A stretch of DNA of 64,000 nt. Origin: Bacteroidota bacterium. GTDB taxonomy: Bacteria > Bacteroidota > Bacteroidia > Chitinophagales > Chitinophagaceae. The stretch covers positions 55,158 to 119,157 of the forward strand of contig JAFEAJ010000010.1 in NCBI GenBank assembly GCA_018266455.1. Reading direction: 5' to 3'. Of this stretch, positions 1 through 9,193 are shown in pieces (the stretch's first letter is position 1; the number at the start of each line of letters is the position of its first letter). Position numbers and translations under genes: made by a program. The notes beneath the pieces are model-generated. The model was not told the origin of the DNA, searched no databases, and worked only from the letters and a program-made list of their open reading frames with translations.

Positions 1-385
1 TTTTTTTGACAGGCAAGGATACTTATGGCTGATATTAAATGTGCAAAACATTTTAACGCTATATTATTAGATATACAAATATGGTATTGGGCGGCTTAAC
101 TTAAAAGTTCACCGTTCACCCGTTCTGGTTTAACATCCACCCCAACTGCTTCTTTCACAATCCCAAAAAGCCTCTAAATTATTTTTCAAAAAAAAATTCC
201 CAAAATGTTGTTTATTCCAAAATTTGTATATCTTTAACATCGATTTGTACACTATTAACTAAACTAAACTCATATCGCCTATCGACTTTTCACTTCTACT
301 TTAGAAAAACCAAACCATCATTTAATTTTTTTTATTTATAAATCCAAACAACAATCCTATCACCTTCAAAAACCGTAGAAGTATT
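1..385. other. Intergenic region upstream of the sigma factor gene
   Basis: AT-rich sequence with no convincing ORF, tRNA or repeat. A TACTTTAG string at 297-304 resembles a degenerate Bacteroidota -7 box but has no clear partner box about 19 nt upstream, so no promoter is assigned. The window edge may cut the end of a neighbouring gene, but nothing readable remains. Confidence 0.5.
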
Positions 386-967
386 ATGAAATCTTTACGC
401 CAAAAGACCGACCACGAATTAATCCATCTATTTCGCGACGGCGACTTAACTGCTTTAGAAGCATTAGTGATTCGCCACAAAGACAAGCTTTACACATCCA
501 TTCTTTTTCTTGTAAAAGACAAATATCTTGCTGAGGATATTTTTCAGGATGTGTTGATTAAAGTGATAGACACTATCCGAGGTGGCCGCTACACGGAAGA
601 AGGCAAATTTCTGCCATGGGCTATGCGCATCGCACACAACCTTTGTGTGGACCACTTCCGTAAAGTAAAACGCACCCCGGCCATTAAAACCAGTGATGAC
701 AGGGACATTTTCGAAGTGCTCAATTTCACTGAAGAGGGCGCCGACACAAAGATGATGAAGCGGCAAAGCCACGACCGCGTTAGGCAAATGCTCGACATGC
801 TTCCTGAAGACCAGAAGGAAGTCATCATCCTGCGCCACTATGCTGACCTGAGCTTCAAGGAAATCGCATCGCTCACCAATTGCAGCATCAACACTGCCCT
901 TGGCCGCATGCGCTATGGCCTTATCAACCTCAGGAAAATGATGGTTGAAAAAAACATCGCTCTTTAA
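386..967 (+). CDS. ECF-type RNA polymerase sigma factor (sigma-70 family)
   Basis: The 193-residue protein has the two-domain layout of extracytoplasmic-function sigma factors. An N-terminal region 2 (about residues 24-95) contains YLAEDIFQDVLIKV and the motif WAMRIAHNLCVDHFRK. The C-terminal region 4 (about 130-185) contains LPEDQKEVIILRHYADLSFKEIA, followed by a helix-turn-helix (NCSINTALGRMRYGL). It would bind core RNA polymerase and direct it to a dedicated promoter set. No anti-sigma gene lies next to it: the downstream stretch is a hairpin-rich spacer and then an unrelated gene. This suggests solitary or remotely controlled action (inference). The ATG at 386 gives the usual family length. 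Confidence 0.93.
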   Translation: MKSLRQKTDHELIHLFRDGDLTALEALVIRHKDKLYTSILFLVKDKYLAEDIFQDVLIKVIDTIRGGRYTEEGKFLPWAMRIAHNLCVDHFRKVKRTPAIKTSDDRDIFEVLNFTEEGADTKMMKRQSHDRVRQMLDMLPEDQKEVIILRHYADLSFKEIASLTNCSINTALGRMRYGLINLRKMMVEKNIAL

Positions 968-1056
968 TTTTTTAAAAAAATTAACCAAACAAAAAGGAAC
1001 GGAATTGAAACAACTGCTACATTCACAAAATGATCAGCTCGGAAAATATTTAACGC

Positions 1057-1090
1057 AAAAATCCTGCAGTGCCATCACAAGGATTTTTTT
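1057..1090 (+). terminator. Rho-independent terminator after the sigma factor gene
   Basis: AAAAATCCT (1057-1065) pairs with AGGATTTTT (1080-1088) around a 14-nt loop and runs into a T tract. It lies about 90 nt after the stop codon of the sigma factor gene. Confidence 0.6.
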
Positions 1091-1097
1091 AATTCTT

Positions 1098-1161
1098 GTC
1101 ATTCTGTCGCTCCATCTGGCCTAATCTATTGCTTGCTGTCGGAAGGTTGTAACAGAATGAC
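1098..1161. repeat. Palindromic intergenic repeat with GTCATTCTGT ends
   Basis: GTCATTCTGT (1098-1107) and its exact reverse complement ACAGAATGAC (1152-1161) enclose 44 nt. Elements bounded by a GTCATTCTG-type sequence are widespread short dispersed repeats in Bacteroidota genomes (knowledge). No second copy was seen in this window. Confidence 0.5.
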
Positions 1162-1169
1162 GCCTAACT

Positions 1170-1204
1170 AAAGCCCATCGCGAATTTTTTTGTGATGGGC
1201 TTTT
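1170..1204. terminator. Strong hairpin with T-rich flank, possible terminator
   Basis: AAAGCCCATC (1170-1179) pairs perfectly with GATGGGCTTT (1194-1203). The loop is T-rich and TTTT follows. It could terminate leftover transcription from the sigma factor gene, or belong to the palindromic repeat just upstream. Confidence 0.55.
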
Positions 1205-1429
1205 AATTGCCTGATATCTCAATTGGTTTTCTGTTATTGATCTCGTCGATCGTTCCAATAATCATTTTTGGGCAGAATCTTATTGAAATAAAATTTTTGT
1301 CGCATTTCAAAAGTATCAGGCGGATTCATAAAAAATTTTAGATTCGGCCTTGTGTCCCTTTCGATGTGTTTTTTCAAAAGACAGGCATTGGGTTTAATTG
1401 GAAAGGATTTCGTATTTTGGATTTAATAA

Positions 1430-2086
1430 AACAGTTTTTCTATTAAAGCTTTTCTTATCATACTTGCTGCAATTGCCGTTTTCGGCTCACTTGTCTTAGT
1501 TAAAACCTATCTTGATAAAAACCAAAAAAGAACCGTAACAGTTGCACTGAACGGGAAAAATGCAGACACCTCGGTATTGAAGTCAAAAATCAAATCCGAT
1601 TCCCTGTACAATGTGGAACAGGTTGCATTCAGGGACAGTGGGGTGCTGATTGCAGTCAGCAACCCAGACAAGTCGGGCATGGAAACCTATTTCGAAAAAA
1701 AATACAAACTGAACAATTACGATAACATTAATATGGTGTACATATTTCAGTATGATCCGAATAAGTCTTTACAAAGCGCATCACTGGAAGACGCCATTAT
1801 GGCAAGGGGCAAAAAAATGGGCCGTTTCCAGGAACAATGGACGGCAAGGTTCATTGATACCACTGACGGCTCATGCAAGCCGTTGAAAAGATATATTCAG
1901 TTATCTTTAAAAAATCCAATGAGCTTTAAAAATGAAATCACCACCTACCAGCCTGAAAGCATTTATAAAATGCGCGTGCTATGCAAATACCTCTATACGG
2001 ATAGCTCCGGGTCAAGAAAACTTGGCAATATCAGCGCATTAATTGATACGGCCGGCCAAATACATTCCACTGAAAAAATGCAATAG
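1430..2086 (+). pseudogene. Membrane-anchored hypothetical protein, probably 5'-damaged by a frameshift
   Basis: The frame is open from 1430 to the stop at 2084-2086, but the only initiation codon in it is a TTG at 1577, in mid-protein. The unstarted part (1448-1510) encodes a clear hydrophobic helix, AFLIILAAIAVFGSLVLVKTYL, followed by a polar stalk, so the true protein should start further upstream. Removing one T from the T5 run at 1435-1439 would join it to an upstream frame containing TTG GAT TTA ATA AAA CAG (1417-1434). The soluble C-terminal part (about 170 residues) matches no family I recognise. It ends 3 nt from the convergent gene at 2090. It is either a frameshifted gene or an assembly error, or translation uses a rare start. 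Confidence 0.45.
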
Positions 2087-2089
2087 CTT

Positions 2090-2671
2090 TTACCATTTCC
2101 AAATCATGCCCACACTATTCCCGGAAAATTGAAGGCTACTTAATATTTTGTATAATTTTTTGCCATGATGGGCATGTATGAGTGACATTGACGCATCAAA
2201 TAGCAATAACCCTGCGCCTTGCAAGATCAGGCTCTTGCCGTAACCGGTATACAAATCATGCCTTGAGTCATTATTGCCTTTCTGGATACAATAGGCCCCT
2301 GCAGTAATATACACCAGGTCAAGGCCCGCATTAAAAAGATATATTTTCTCGATAGTAGATTGCTGCTTTACCGTTTCGGCCGGCGAAAGGCCTGAAGCAC
2401 TTCGCTTCATGCCGAAATAAGAAGGTGCCGCAATTAAAAAATTTGTTGCCCCCCAAATCAGGTTCATTTGGTGAAAATACTTTGCTTCGCCATTAGTTGT
2501 TGCTATGCCAATCGTGCCTTCAACAACATTAACTGCGCCCCAGGATCCCAATACCAGCATCGCATGTTTTGTGGCGTTTAAGCGCTCGATGTTGAACTCG
2601 TCAAACTCATTCTGGCAAAATGCTGAATAAAAAAAGCATAAAGCAACTGATAGAAATACAAAAGATTTCAT
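2090..2671 (-). CDS. Small exported multi-pass membrane protein of unknown function
   Basis: The 193-residue protein starts with a signal peptide (MKSFVFLSVALCFFYSAFCQ). It then has about four hydrophobic stretches, including MLVLGSWGAVNVVEGTIGIA, NLIWGATNFLIAAPSYFG, YLFNAGLDLVYITAGAYCI and SLILQGAGLLLFDASMSLI. The LGSWG/N..G pattern resembles an uncharacterised Bacteroidota membrane family, perhaps DUF6992; this is a weak recollection, not a search result. No catalytic motif is visible. It is divergent from the S9 peptidase and convergent with the damaged gene upstream, so context gives no function. Confidence 0.7.
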   Translation of the reverse strand: MKSFVFLSVALCFFYSAFCQNEFDEFNIERLNATKHAMLVLGSWGAVNVVEGTIGIATTNGEAKYFHQMNLIWGATNFLIAAPSYFGMKRSASGLSPAETVKQQSTIEKIYLFNAGLDLVYITAGAYCIQKGNNDSRHDLYTGYGKSLILQGAGLLLFDASMSLIHAHHGKKLYKILSSLQFSGNSVGMIWKW

Positions 2672-2725
2672 ACCTCAAATTACGGAACAATTTTTTGCAC
2701 TGGGAATTTATTAAAATAGAAAGCC

Positions 2726-2757
2726 CTGTTCTCAATCCTCGTTGTTGCTTATCTTTA
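2726..2757 (+). promoter_or_regulatory. Candidate Bacteroidota promoter for the S9 peptidase
   Basis: TATCTTTA (2750-2757) fits a TAnnTTTG -7 element with one mismatch. CTGTT (2726-2730) lies 19 nt upstream, where the -33 TTTG-like box is expected. The gene's ATG is 40 nt downstream. Confidence 0.35.
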
Positions 2758-2796
2758 TTTATTCAATCTATTTCACATTACCAAAACCATGCACAC

Positions 2797-5187
2797 ATGA
2801 AAAATTATTTATTCGTTTTGTTCCTTATCATATCAGGCCAAATAGCATTTTCACAATCCAGCCCCGATCCGCTTACAGTACAAAAGATCATGCGCGACCC
2901 GAAATGGATGGGCACATCGCCATCAGCACCTTATTGGAGCAGTGATTCAAAATACCTGTTCTTTGGCTGGAACCCTGAAAAGAACATCAGTGATTCTGCT
3001 TATTATATTTCTAAAGACAACTATACGCCACAAAAAGCAAGCTTCGGTTTTCAGCACGCTGTCATCAGGGCATGGAATGCTTCATACAACAACTCAAGAA
3101 CCGCATATACTTTCAGTAAGGACGGGGATATTTTCGTTACGGACATTAAATCAGGCAAACAAAAAAGAGTGACGCAGACAAACGAGGAAGAAAGCGACCC
3201 TGTTTTTTCGTTTGATGATACAAAAATTGTTTATTCAAGAAACCAGAACTTATATGCCTGGGATATTGCAACCGGGCTTGTCGTTCAATTAACTGATTTC
3301 AGAAGAGGGCATCAACCAAAAACTGAAAATAGAGACACCCTGAATAAAGAAGAAAAATGGCTGACAAATGAAGCACTTGAAAATTCAGAAGTGCTGCAGA
3401 GCAGAAAAGAAAAAAGAGATATGGCAGACTCGTTCAATAAAACGCACAAAGAGCCTGAGCCAATAAAACCTATATATATAGGCGATGAAAGATTGAACAA
3501 TGTAACAATCAGCCCGGATGGAAAATACATTACCTACAGGCTTATGAAATTTCCTAAGGATGCAAAGCATACTATTGTTCCGGATTATGTTACTGAAAGC
3601 GGCTATACAGAAGATATTCCAGGGAGAACAAAAGTGGGCTCCCCGCAATTGACCACTGAATGCTATGTATTTGATACCGGAAAAGATTCTTCCTTTAAAA
3701 TAAATACTGACCAAATCCCTGGCATTACTGATGTCCCAGGCTATTTGAAATATTACCCTTCCAACGACAGCACTAAAAAGAAGAGCCCAATGCGCGAAGT
3801 TACCATCAACGGGCCAATTTGGAGCCCGAAAGGGGCCTATGCTGTTGTGGACATTCATGCGCATGATAACAAAGACCGGTGGCTAATGCTTCTTGATGCA
3901 GCAACAGGGAAACTGAAATTATTAGACCGCCAGCACGATGAAGCCTGGATCGGTGGCCCTGGCATTGGATACCTTTTCGGAGGCGGTACAGGTATTTCAG
4001 GATGGATCAATGAAAATACTTTTTGGTACCAGAGCGAAGAAGCTACAGGCTATTCGCATTTGTACAAAACAGATGTGGTTACAGGAGAGAAAACAGCACT
4101 TACAAGCGGGAAATATGAAGTGCAGCAGGCCCAGCTTTCGGCAGACAAAAAATATTTTTACATCATCACCAACGAAGTGCACCCCGGTGAGCAACAGTTT
4201 TACAAGCTTCCCGTTAATGGTGGGAAAGCAGAGCGGATCACTACCATGACCGGCGGAAATGAAGTGTCCATCTCGCCAGATGAAAAACAAATCGCCATCT
4301 TATATTCCTACACTAACAAACCAACGGAGCTTTATGTGCAGGAAAACAAGCCTGGCGGAAAGCTCACACAGATCACACACCTTGCCATGAGCGACGAATT
4401 CAAATCATATAAATGGCAGGACCCTGAAGTAATTGCCTTCACTGCAAGAGATGGAGCCCAGGTATATGCAAGGCTGTATCGGCCTTCCGTTGAAAGCCCT
4501 GCAAAACCGGGCGTGCTTTTCGTTCATGGTGCGGGCTACCTGCAGGATGCGCACAAATGGTGGAGCTATTATTTCCGCGAGTTCATGTTCAACAATATGC
4601 TTGCTGATAATGGATATACGGTGATGGATGTTGATTACCGGGGAAGCGCAGGTTACGGCCGCGACTGGCGCACCGGCATATACAGGCACATGGGCGGCAA
4701 AGACCTCGATGACGAAGTGGATGCTGCAAAATATATGGCTGCAAAACTTGGAGTAAATCCTAAACATATCGGCATGTACGGAGGATCATACGGTGGGTTT
4801 ATGACATTAATGGCGCTGTTCACTGCGCCTGATGTGTTTGCCGCCGGTGCAGCCATCCGCAGCGTTACTGATTGGTCGCATTATAACCATGGCTACACTT
4901 CTGATATTTTGAATGAGCCTTTTACTGATAGCATGGCTTATAAACAAAGCTCGCCGATCTATTTTGCCAATGGGCTCAAGGGGCATTTGTTGATGTTGCA
5001 CGGCATGGTTGACCAGAACGTTCATTTCCAGGATATCGTCAGGCTGACCCAACGTTTAATTGAGTTAGGAAAAGATAATTGGGAGCTGGCTGTGTACCCA
5101 ATGGAAGACCACGGTTTTGTAGAACCCAGCAGTTGGACAGACGAATATAAACGCATCTTCAAATTATTTGAAACGACATTGAAATAA
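2797..5187 (+). CDS. Exported S9-family (prolyl oligopeptidase/DPP-IV-like) serine peptidase
   Basis: The ATG at 2797 is chosen because it opens a signal peptide (MKNYLFVLFLIISGQIAFSQ). The longer frame from 2620 runs over the start of the divergent neighbour. The 796-residue protein has an N-terminal seven-bladed beta-propeller region (TolB/DPP-IV-like repeats such as VFSFDDTKIVYS and VTISPDGKYITYR). The C-terminal alpha/beta-hydrolase domain carries the nucleophile in MYGGSYGGFM (Ser about 664), the Asp in HGMVDQNVHF and the His in EDHGFVEP. Members cleave oligopeptides, often after proline, in the periplasm. It is a single gene with no operon partner. Confidence 0.93.
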   Translation: MKNYLFVLFLIISGQIAFSQSSPDPLTVQKIMRDPKWMGTSPSAPYWSSDSKYLFFGWNPEKNISDSAYYISKDNYTPQKASFGFQHAVIRAWNASYNNSRTAYTFSKDGDIFVTDIKSGKQKRVTQTNEEESDPVFSFDDTKIVYSRNQNLYAWDIATGLVVQLTDFRRGHQPKTENRDTLNKEEKWLTNEALENSEVLQSRKEKRDMADSFNKTHKEPEPIKPIYIGDERLNNVTISPDGKYITYRLMKFPKDAKHTIVPDYVTESGYTEDIPGRTKVGSPQLTTECYVFDTGKDSSFKINTDQIPGITDVPGYLKYYPSNDSTKKKSPMREVTINGPIWSPKGAYAVVDIHAHDNKDRWLMLLDAATGKLKLLDRQHDEAWIGGPGIGYLFGGGTGISGWINENTFWYQSEEATGYSHLYKTDVVTGEKTALTSGKYEVQQAQLSADKKYFYIITNEVHPGEQQFYKLPVNGGKAERITTMTGGNEVSISPDEKQIAILYSYTNKPTELYVQENKPGGKLTQITHLAMSDEFKSYKWQDPEVIAFTARDGAQVYARLYRPSVESPAKPGVLFVHGAGYLQDAHKWWSYYFREFMFNNMLADNGYTVMDVDYRGSAGYGRDWRTGIYRHMGGKDLDDEVDAAKYMAAKLGVNPKHIGMYGGSYGGFMTLMALFTAPDVFAAGAAIRSVTDWSHYNHGYTSDILNEPFTDSMAYKQSSPIYFANGLKGHLLMLHGMVDQNVHFQDIVRLTQRLIELGKDNWELAVYPMEDHGFVEPSSWTDEYKRIFKLFETTLK

Positions 5188-5543
5188 CGTAAGCTCTTTT
5201 TTTAAAAACAATAATTAGCAAATACGGATGCATCTGACGGATTAACCAGCAATTATTTTTTTTAAAATCCGTACAAAGCCTCCTGAAGCTTTTAATAACC
5301 TTTTTCAAAAAGCTTTATAGAAAAACAAAAAAGATAAATAACCAAATCTTGGAAATTGCTTCAGTAGTTGTTGACAATTGTGATTGTGATCATGTAATGA
5401 GCCATCATTAGCAACCGGTATTTTTTAAAAGCTTATTAACGATTGTTAAACACTTGCAATTGCTGCAAAACAGGTATGATTTCATTTTATTAATGGTTAA
5501 CTTTAATGTGCATTTAATTTTTGCCTTCGTAAAAAAGAATGCC
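5188..5543. other. Intergenic spacer with a weak hairpin
   Basis: AAGCTTTT (5286-5293) pairs with AAAAGCTT (5308-5315), a weak stem-loop that may terminate the S9 peptidase transcript. The rest is AT-rich with no supported gene. The frame of the downstream gene is open back to 5454, but that part has no good start. Confidence 0.4.
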
Positions 5544-6218
5544 ATGAAAAAAGTTGGTGTTGTTATGATGTGCCTTTTGCTTTTTGTGGCGGTGGGCCTT
5601 GCGCAACGCGGAAGAAGTGGTGGGGGGATTAGCCGTGGCGGAGGAACTTCATTTAGGGGCGGAAGCTTTAGCAGGGGCAGCTCATTCAGGAGTGGAAGTT
5701 TTTCAAGAAACAGCATTGGTGTTTTAAGCAGCGGCCGGGCTGCCTATCGCGGCGGTTACTCGGGTTATCATGGCAACTATAGAGGATACCGCGGCGCCTA
5801 CGGTTACCGGGGAGGGCATGCATATAACTGGGGATATTATAGTGGCAGGCCTTATTATTATAGCGGCTATTACAATTATTGGGGATGGCCTTATTTCGAC
5901 CTCGGGTATTATCCTTATTATTATGACTATCCCTATTATTCGTACTATGGGTATCCTTATTACAGCGGCTATAGTTATCCATATTATGACGTTTCTCCGG
6001 CACAGGACAATGCAGTGGCTGACGAAAGTTTGCCTCCGCTCGACGATTCCTATAATGATACAAATGGCGCCAGCGATAATAATGACACGATCTACGCCAG
6101 GAAACCATCACAGGGTACGGTTACAGATACCCGGGGAAGGATTTGGGTTACGCCCCACTGGAAGCTCACCGATGAAGGCTGGTTATGGATAGAAGGTTAT
6201 TGGAAAAAAACACAGTAA
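5544..6218 (+). CDS. Exported Gly/Arg/Ser- and Tyr-rich low-complexity protein
   Basis: The ATG at 5544 gives a signal peptide (MKKVGVVMMCLLLFVAVGLAQ) and a 224-residue product; an in-frame extension to 5454 would bury it. After cleavage there is a Gly/Ser/Arg-rich stretch (about residues 21-60). A long Tyr/Gly-rich stretch follows (about 70-150, repeated YYPYYYDYPYY-like units), then an acidic Asn/Asp linker and a C-terminal module with WVTPHWKLTDEGWLWIEGYW. That module resembles the WVPGHW/GYW repeats of surface proteins. A structural or envelope-associated role is plausible, but no enzymatic motif is present. Confidence 0.75.
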   Translation: MKKVGVVMMCLLLFVAVGLAQRGRSGGGISRGGGTSFRGGSFSRGSSFRSGSFSRNSIGVLSSGRAAYRGGYSGYHGNYRGYRGAYGYRGGHAYNWGYYSGRPYYYSGYYNYWGWPYFDLGYYPYYYDYPYYSYYGYPYYSGYSYPYYDVSPAQDNAVADESLPPLDDSYNDTNGASDNNDTIYARKPSQGTVTDTRGRIWVTPHWKLTDEGWLWIEGYWKKTQ

Positions 6219-6244
6219 AAGGTCAGGCGGTTAATAGTTACAAA

Positions 6245-6282
6245 CAAAGCGCCTCTTAAACCAGGGCGCTTTTGTTTTTTTT
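6245..6282 (+). terminator. Rho-independent terminator
   Basis: AAAGCGCC (6246-6253) and GGCGCTTT (6265-6272) form an 8-bp stem with an 11-nt loop, followed by a T-rich tract. It ends transcription of the Tyr/Gly-rich protein gene. Confidence 0.8.
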
Positions 6283-6615
6283 AAAATTTCTTATATAATA
6301 ACAAGCGCTTGCACATTGGTAGGTATGATTGCTCATCTTCTGCCCAGGCTACAATATTTTTCGGCTACTTACAATTCAGGTAGGCATCGCTGTTAGTACC
6401 AGGCCCATGTACTTCTCCTTTTCTCGATGCCCGCCGAGCAGTCGCCCAATAGAAAATTAACAGAAGAACGGATTGTCGCAACGATATCTCATCATGATTC
6501 AAATGTCCCTCTTAACAAAATGTAAGTACTTTTATGCTGTTAACAAATCATAGCAAAGCCTACCTTTGCAAAAACCATTTTTGATTGCCAGTTCTCATTT
6601 TCTAAAAGATATATT
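6283..6615. other. Intergenic region before glmS
   Basis: No gene, tRNA or repeat is visible. The glmS ribozyme known from Firmicutes was looked for by eye and not recognised. The only supported element is the candidate promoter near 6561. Confidence 0.5.
6537..6568 (+). promoter_or_regulatory. Candidate glmS promoter (TAnnTTTG type)
   Basis: TACCTTTG (6561-6568) matches the Bacteroidota -7 consensus TAnnTTTG exactly. A partial -33 box, CTGTT (6537-6541), lies 19 nt upstream. The glmS ATG is at 6616. Confidence 0.5.
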
Positions 6616-8451
6616 ATGTGCGGAATTGTTGCCTATATCGGGCCCAGGGAAGCCTATCCTATTATCCTGAAAGGACTAAAGCGCCTGGAATACCGTGGCT
6701 ATGACAGTTCTGGCGTAGCGCTGCTTAACCATGGGTTGCATGTGTATAAGAAAAAAGGCAAAGTGGCTGACCTTGAAGAAAGCCTTGTTGGGAAAAACTT
6801 GCATGCCCATGCCGGCATTGGCCATACCCGTTGGGCAACACACGGGGAGCCGAGCGACCGCAATGCGCACCCGCACCAGTCTGCCAACGGAAAATTAGCG
6901 ATGATACATAATGGCATTATAGAGAATTATGCACAACTGAAAAATGAGCTGCAGAAAAAAGGATATGTTTTTAAAAGCGACACCGATACCGAAGTGCTGC
7001 TGAATTTTATTGAAGACATCCAAAAAAATAACTATTGCGGATTGGAGGAAGCTGTGCGGATTGCCCTGAGAAGGGTGGTCGGTGCTTATGTAATCGTTTT
7101 GCTTGACCAGGATAACCCAGATACCATCATTGCTGCACGAAAAGGAAGCCCCCTGGTGATCGGCGTTGGCAAAGGGGAACATTTTCTGGCTTCAGATGCG
7201 TCGCCCATTATCGAATATACTAAAGAAGCAGTGTATGTGAACGATTATGAGCTGGCCATTTTAAGGCCCGATGAGCTTATCCTGAAAAACCTGGGTAATG
7301 AAAAGCTCACTCCTTTTATTCAAAAGTTAGACCTTGAGCTTGCTGCAATTGAGAAAGAGGGCTACGATCATTTTATGCTTAAAGAAATTTTTGAGCAGCC
7401 CGACACGATTTTCGATTGCCTGCGCGGAAGGCTTGATGTGGGCAACGCTACCATCACTATGGCAGGCGTGCAGAATAATATTGAGCATTTAAAAAATGCA
7501 AACCGCATTATTATGGTGGCCTGCGGCACAAGCTGGCATGCTGGGCTGATTGCAGAATATATTTTTGAAGAGCTGTGCAGGATACCTGTAGAAGTGGAAT
7601 ATGCATCAGAGTTCAGGTACCGCAACCCGGTTATCCATAAAGGCGATGTGATCATTGCGATTTCACAAAGCGGAGAAACGGCAGACACGATTGTAGCGAT
7701 TGAAAAAGCAAAAGAGCAGGGGGCATTTATTTTTGGGGTGGTGAACGTGGTGGGCTCATCTATTTCGCGCATTGCAGATGCAGGCGCGTATACCCATGCA
7801 GGGCCAGAAATTGGTGTGGCGAGCACTAAAGCATTCACCGCCCAATTGGTAGTGCTTGCCCTGATTGCTTTAAAAATTGCAAAAGAAAAAAATGCCATCA
7901 ACGATGACAGGTATGTTCACCTGCTGAATGAGCTGCACAATGTCCCCGAAAAGGCAAAGGCAATTTTGCCCATGAATGAACATATTAAAAAACTTGCGGA
8001 GAAATACAAACATGCAAAAGACGCCTTGTACCTCGGCCGTGGCTATAATTTTCCGGTTGCGCTGGAAGGCGCGTTAAAGCTGAAAGAAATTTCTTATATA
8101 CATGCAGAAGGATATGCCGCAGCGGAAATGAAACATGGCCCCATTGCGCTGGTAGATGAAGCTCTGCCGGTTGTTTTTGTGGCCACAAAAGATTCTTGCC
8201 ATGAAAAAATCGTGAGCAATATCCAGGAAATAAAGGCAAGGAAAGGAAAAGTCATCGCTGTCGTCAGCGAAGGCGACGATGTGATCCCGAAAATGAGCGA
8301 CGATATTATAACTGTTCCTGAAGCGGATGAACTGGTCGCCCCTATGCTCAGCGTGATCCCTTTGCAATTGTTTGCCTACCACATCGGCGTAGCTAAAGGT
8401 TTAGATGTAGATAAGCCGAGGAACCTGGCAAAAAGTGTTACTGTAGAGTAG
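6616..8451 (+). CDS. glmS: Glutamine--fructose-6-phosphate aminotransferase (isomerizing)
   Basis: GlmS converts fructose-6-phosphate and glutamine to glucosamine-6-phosphate, the first step of UDP-GlcNAc, peptidoglycan and LPS synthesis, in the cytoplasm. The protein is 611 residues, the usual family length. The N-terminal Ntn glutaminase domain starts MCGIVAYIG with nucleophile Cys2, followed by LEYRGYDSSG, HTRWATHG and HNGIIENY. Two SIS isomerase domains follow, with MVACGTSWHAG, SQSGETADTI and ASTKAFTAQ. It ends DKPRNLAKSVTVE, the conserved C-terminus. It is convergent with lspA. Confidence 0.98.
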   Translation: MCGIVAYIGPREAYPIILKGLKRLEYRGYDSSGVALLNHGLHVYKKKGKVADLEESLVGKNLHAHAGIGHTRWATHGEPSDRNAHPHQSANGKLAMIHNGIIENYAQLKNELQKKGYVFKSDTDTEVLLNFIEDIQKNNYCGLEEAVRIALRRVVGAYVIVLLDQDNPDTIIAARKGSPLVIGVGKGEHFLASDASPIIEYTKEAVYVNDYELAILRPDELILKNLGNEKLTPFIQKLDLELAAIEKEGYDHFMLKEIFEQPDTIFDCLRGRLDVGNATITMAGVQNNIEHLKNANRIIMVACGTSWHAGLIAEYIFEELCRIPVEVEYASEFRYRNPVIHKGDVIIAISQSGETADTIVAIEKAKEQGAFIFGVVNVVGSSISRIADAGAYTHAGPEIGVASTKAFTAQLVVLALIALKIAKEKNAINDDRYVHLLNELHNVPEKAKAILPMNEHIKKLAEKYKHAKDALYLGRGYNFPVALEGALKLKEISYIHAEGYAAAEMKHGPIALVDEALPVVFVATKDSCHEKIVSNIQEIKARKGKVIAVVSEGDDVIPKMSDDIITVPEADELVAPMLSVIPLQLFAYHIGVAKGLDVDKPRNLAKSVTVE

Positions 8452-8563
8452 GCATGAACTATGGTTAGTAGTTGGCAGTAACCTATGATTGCGGCCTGTT
8501 TACATCCTGCCATCATAAAAGCCCACCAACATTGACAACAAGCCGCAACCTTCACAAACGGCA

Positions 8564-9067
8564 TCAGCCTTCTTTAACCACCGACCGCCTAAATGCGGAT
8601 TGTAGCAAAATAACCATTGCGCCTGTGGTAATGGAAAGATCAGCCATGTTAAAGACACCGGTATGAAAAATACCGAAATGAAGATATAAGAAGTCGGTTA
8701 CTGAACCGTAAGCGATCCTGTCAATGATATTGCCAATTCCTCCGCCAATAATACAGCAGATCGCAACAAACGAAACGGCATTGATATTTTTTTTCCTATA
8801 TACATACACCAAGGCTAAAGCCAGTGCGATCACCGGCAGCACGGACAACAAAAAACTTTTTACTGATTTGGAAAAGGAATCGCCGAAGCTGAGGAACGCC
8901 CCGGAATTTTCAACACGCATTAAAGTAAGATGATTGTGGAGCATTTCAATGCTGTCATTTTCACGAAGTTTGTTCCGCACTATTTTTTTTGAAACCTGGT
9001 CACAACTAATATTCAGAAAAACGAGCAATGCAATGATGATGATCTTGGAAATCTTATTTGAGGGCAT
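8564..9067 (-). CDS. lspA: Lipoprotein signal peptidase (signal peptidase II)
   Basis: LspA is an aspartyl protease of the inner membrane that removes the signal peptide from diacylglyceryl-modified prolipoproteins. The 167-residue protein has four hydrophobic segments and the family motifs: MRVENSGAFLSFG, GGGIGNIIDRIAYGSVTDF and FNMADLSITTG. Asp125 (in VTDF) and Asp143 (in NMAD) correspond to the catalytic pair. It is a stand-alone gene facing glmS; the organism has many predicted lipoproteins, several in this window. Confidence 0.95.
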   Translation of the reverse strand: MPSNKISKIIIIALLVFLNISCDQVSKKIVRNKLRENDSIEMLHNHLTLMRVENSGAFLSFGDSFSKSVKSFLLSVLPVIALALALVYVYRKKNINAVSFVAICCIIGGGIGNIIDRIAYGSVTDFLYLHFGIFHTGVFNMADLSITTGAMVILLQSAFRRSVVKEG

Positions 9068-9193
9068 TGAGGTGTAGCTTTATGCAAAAATATTGTTCCT
9101 CTTGAGAAGGATACCAATTTTAACTTTTGAAACTTATATTATTGAAATCGCCTGTTTTCAATTTTATAGCAGAATAAACCACAAGGCTTCCAG

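Noticed and set aside
6283..6615. Possible glmS ribozyme upstream of glmS
   Set aside because: The conserved core was not recognised, and the ribozyme is a Firmicutes feature; an ordinary TAnnTTTG promoter explains the region.
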